Assembly (NCBI RefSeq): GCF_001557115.1
Contig: NZ_LSKQ01000164.1
Location: forward strand, 1-6,149
DNA length: 6,149 nucleotides
DNA from: Erythrobacter sp. CCH5-A1
Lineage (GTDB): Bacteria > Pseudomonadota > Alphaproteobacteria > Sphingomonadales > Sphingomonadaceae
Reading direction: 5' to 3'
This document shows positions 5,638 through 6,149 of the stretch, one piece after another. The notes under the pieces are model-generated. The model saw nothing but the letters and a program-made list of their open reading frames with translations. It ran no database searches and was not told the origin of the DNA. The position numbers were made by a program, and so were the translations under genes. The number at the start of each line of letters is the position of its first letter. The stretch's first letter is position 1.

Positions 5638-6072
5638 TTAGCGGCAGCGCAGCTCCCCGCGGTCAATCTCGCGGCCGAGGAGGCCGCCGCCGATCGCGCC
5701 GAGGAGGGTGCCGACCGTGCGGTCGCCGCGGGTGTCGATCGTGCGGCCGAGCAGTGCGCCGACCCCTGCACCGATCACGAGGCCTGTGGTCCCGTTGTCG
5801 CGGCGGCAGTAATAGCGGTCACCATCGCGCCAGATCCGGTCGCCGCGGCTGAGGCGGCGCGGCTCGTAATAGCGGCCGCGCTCGTCATAGATGCGGTGCT
5901 TCTTGCGCTTGCGGTGCTCGGCGACATCGTTCGTCGGGAGCGAGCCGGCCTCGAACCCGGCATAGGCCGAGGCATTGACGGGCGCGGCCTGCGGCAGGGG
6001 TGCCGCCTGGGCGGGGATCGCCATCGGCAGCGTCATAGCTCCGGCGGCGAGGACGAGAGCAAACTTCTTCAC
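5638..6072 (-). CDS. Secreted glycine-zipper 2TM domain protein
   Basis: This is a small envelope protein of 144 residues. It begins with a Sec signal peptide (KKFALVLAAGAMTLPMAIPAQA, probable cleavage after Ala24). A basic, tyrosine-rich middle follows (about 53-90, with HRKRKKHR, RGRYYEPRRLSRGDRIW and DRYYCRR). The end has two glycine-zipper helices, GLVIGAGVGALLG (97-109) and GTLLGAIGGGLLG (121-133), each followed by a near-identical R-x-I-D segment. This is the Rickettsia 17-kDa antigen-like 2TM domain. Such proteins sit in or at the outer membrane or periplasm, and their precise role is unclear. Cys89 and Cys143 could form a disulfide. The start is GTG, supported by AAAGGAG 7 bases upstream and by the signal peptide starting there. 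It is upstream of and co-directional with the SDR operon, but a hairpin lies between them. Confidence 0.9.
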   Translation of the reverse strand: MKKFALVLAAGAMTLPMAIPAQAAPLPQAAPVNASAYAGFEAGSLPTNDVAEHRKRKKHRIYDERGRYYEPRRLSRGDRIWRDGDRYYCRRDNGTTGLVIGAGVGALLGRTIDTRGDRTVGTLLGAIGGGLLGREIDRGELRCR

Positions 6073-6079
6073 GGCAGTT

Positions 6080-6086
6080 CTCCTTT
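6080..6086 (-). promoter_or_regulatory. Ribosome-binding site supporting a GTG start
   Basis: AAAGGAG on the minus strand lies 7 bases before GTG at 6072. No in-frame ATG is nearby that would keep the signal peptide intact, so this site fixes the start of the glycine-zipper protein. Confidence 0.75.
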
Positions 6087-6123
6087 CGGTTTGCCTGCGT
6101 TCGTAAGGGTATGGCTGGCATTG

Positions 6124-6137
6124 CCCCGCCAGCGGGG
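6124..6137. repeat. Short GC inverted repeat upstream of the glycine-zipper gene
   Basis: CCCCGC (6124-6129) and GCGGGG (6132-6137) are perfect inverted copies around CA. The repeat lies about 50 bp before the GTG start. It could be the end of a terminator for a gene beyond the window edge or an operator. No T-run is visible on either side, and in such GC-rich sequence it may be chance. No clear promoter was recognised in 6073-6149. Confidence 0.3.
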
Positions 6138-6149
6138 GAAGGGGCGGGC

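Noticed and set aside
5571..5771. N-terminal extension of the SDR to 336 residues
   Set aside because: The extra 67 residues are Ser/Ala/Arg-rich and overlap the hairpin and the end of the glycine-zipper gene. SDR proteins normally begin shortly before the TGxxxRxG motif, as they do from 5570.
4776..5852. Plus-strand open frame of 358 codons opposite the SDR and glycine-zipper genes
   Set aside because: It runs through two real genes and a hairpin, has Gly/Arg-rich sequence, and shows no family signature.
1..6149. Search for tRNA, rRNA, riboswitch, CRISPR, insertion sequence, toxin-antitoxin or defence genes
   Set aside because: No cloverleaf, repeat-spacer array, transposase, terminal repeats or defence domains were recognised by eye. 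All long genes belong to ordinary chromosomal families.

Overview
This is a high-GC window with densely packed genes. The protein families and their order fit an alphaproteobacterium, most likely of the Sphingomonadales / Erythrobacteraceae type. That placement is inferred from protein style and composition, because no rRNA or other marker gene is present. All clear genes look chromosomal and intact. There are no insertion sequences, phage genes, CRISPR arrays, tRNAs or rRNAs.

Layout from left to right. Positions 1-179 hold a possible 3' end of an upstream gene and an inverted repeat before the first complete gene. At 180-1541 (+) is a polytopic membrane acyltransferase of the acyltransferase-3 type. 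It runs tail-to-tail, with overlapping stop codons, into a complete cyclopropane-fatty-acyl-phospholipid synthase (cfa, 1538-2764, -). An 82-bp divergent intergenic region separates cfa from a small DUF1801 protein (2847-3287, +). That protein converges, with a 6-bp gap, on a three-gene minus-strand operon at 5570-3294. The operon encodes a FolM/PTR1-like short-chain dehydrogenase, then a membrane di-heme cytochrome b, then a Tat-exported sulfite-oxidase/MsrP-fold molybdopterin oxidoreductase. Both gene junctions inside the operon overlap (4 and 8 bp). Upstream on the same strand is a secreted or envelope glycine-zipper protein with a GTG start (6072-5638). It is separated from the operon by a long GC-only hairpin that probably acts as a terminator or attenuator.

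Functionally, much of the window concerns the cell envelope: membrane or glycan acylation, cyclopropanation of phospholipids, a periplasmic molybdoenzyme fed through a quinol-type cytochrome b, and a glycine-zipper envelope protein. The cytochrome b and the molybdoenzyme very probably form one electron-transfer unit. Its substrate cannot be read from sequence. The role of the pteridine-reductase-like SDR in that operon is open and is the most interesting biological question here. I did not find convincing evidence of a wholly new system. The other observations are mainly junction architecture and inverted repeats at regulatory positions.
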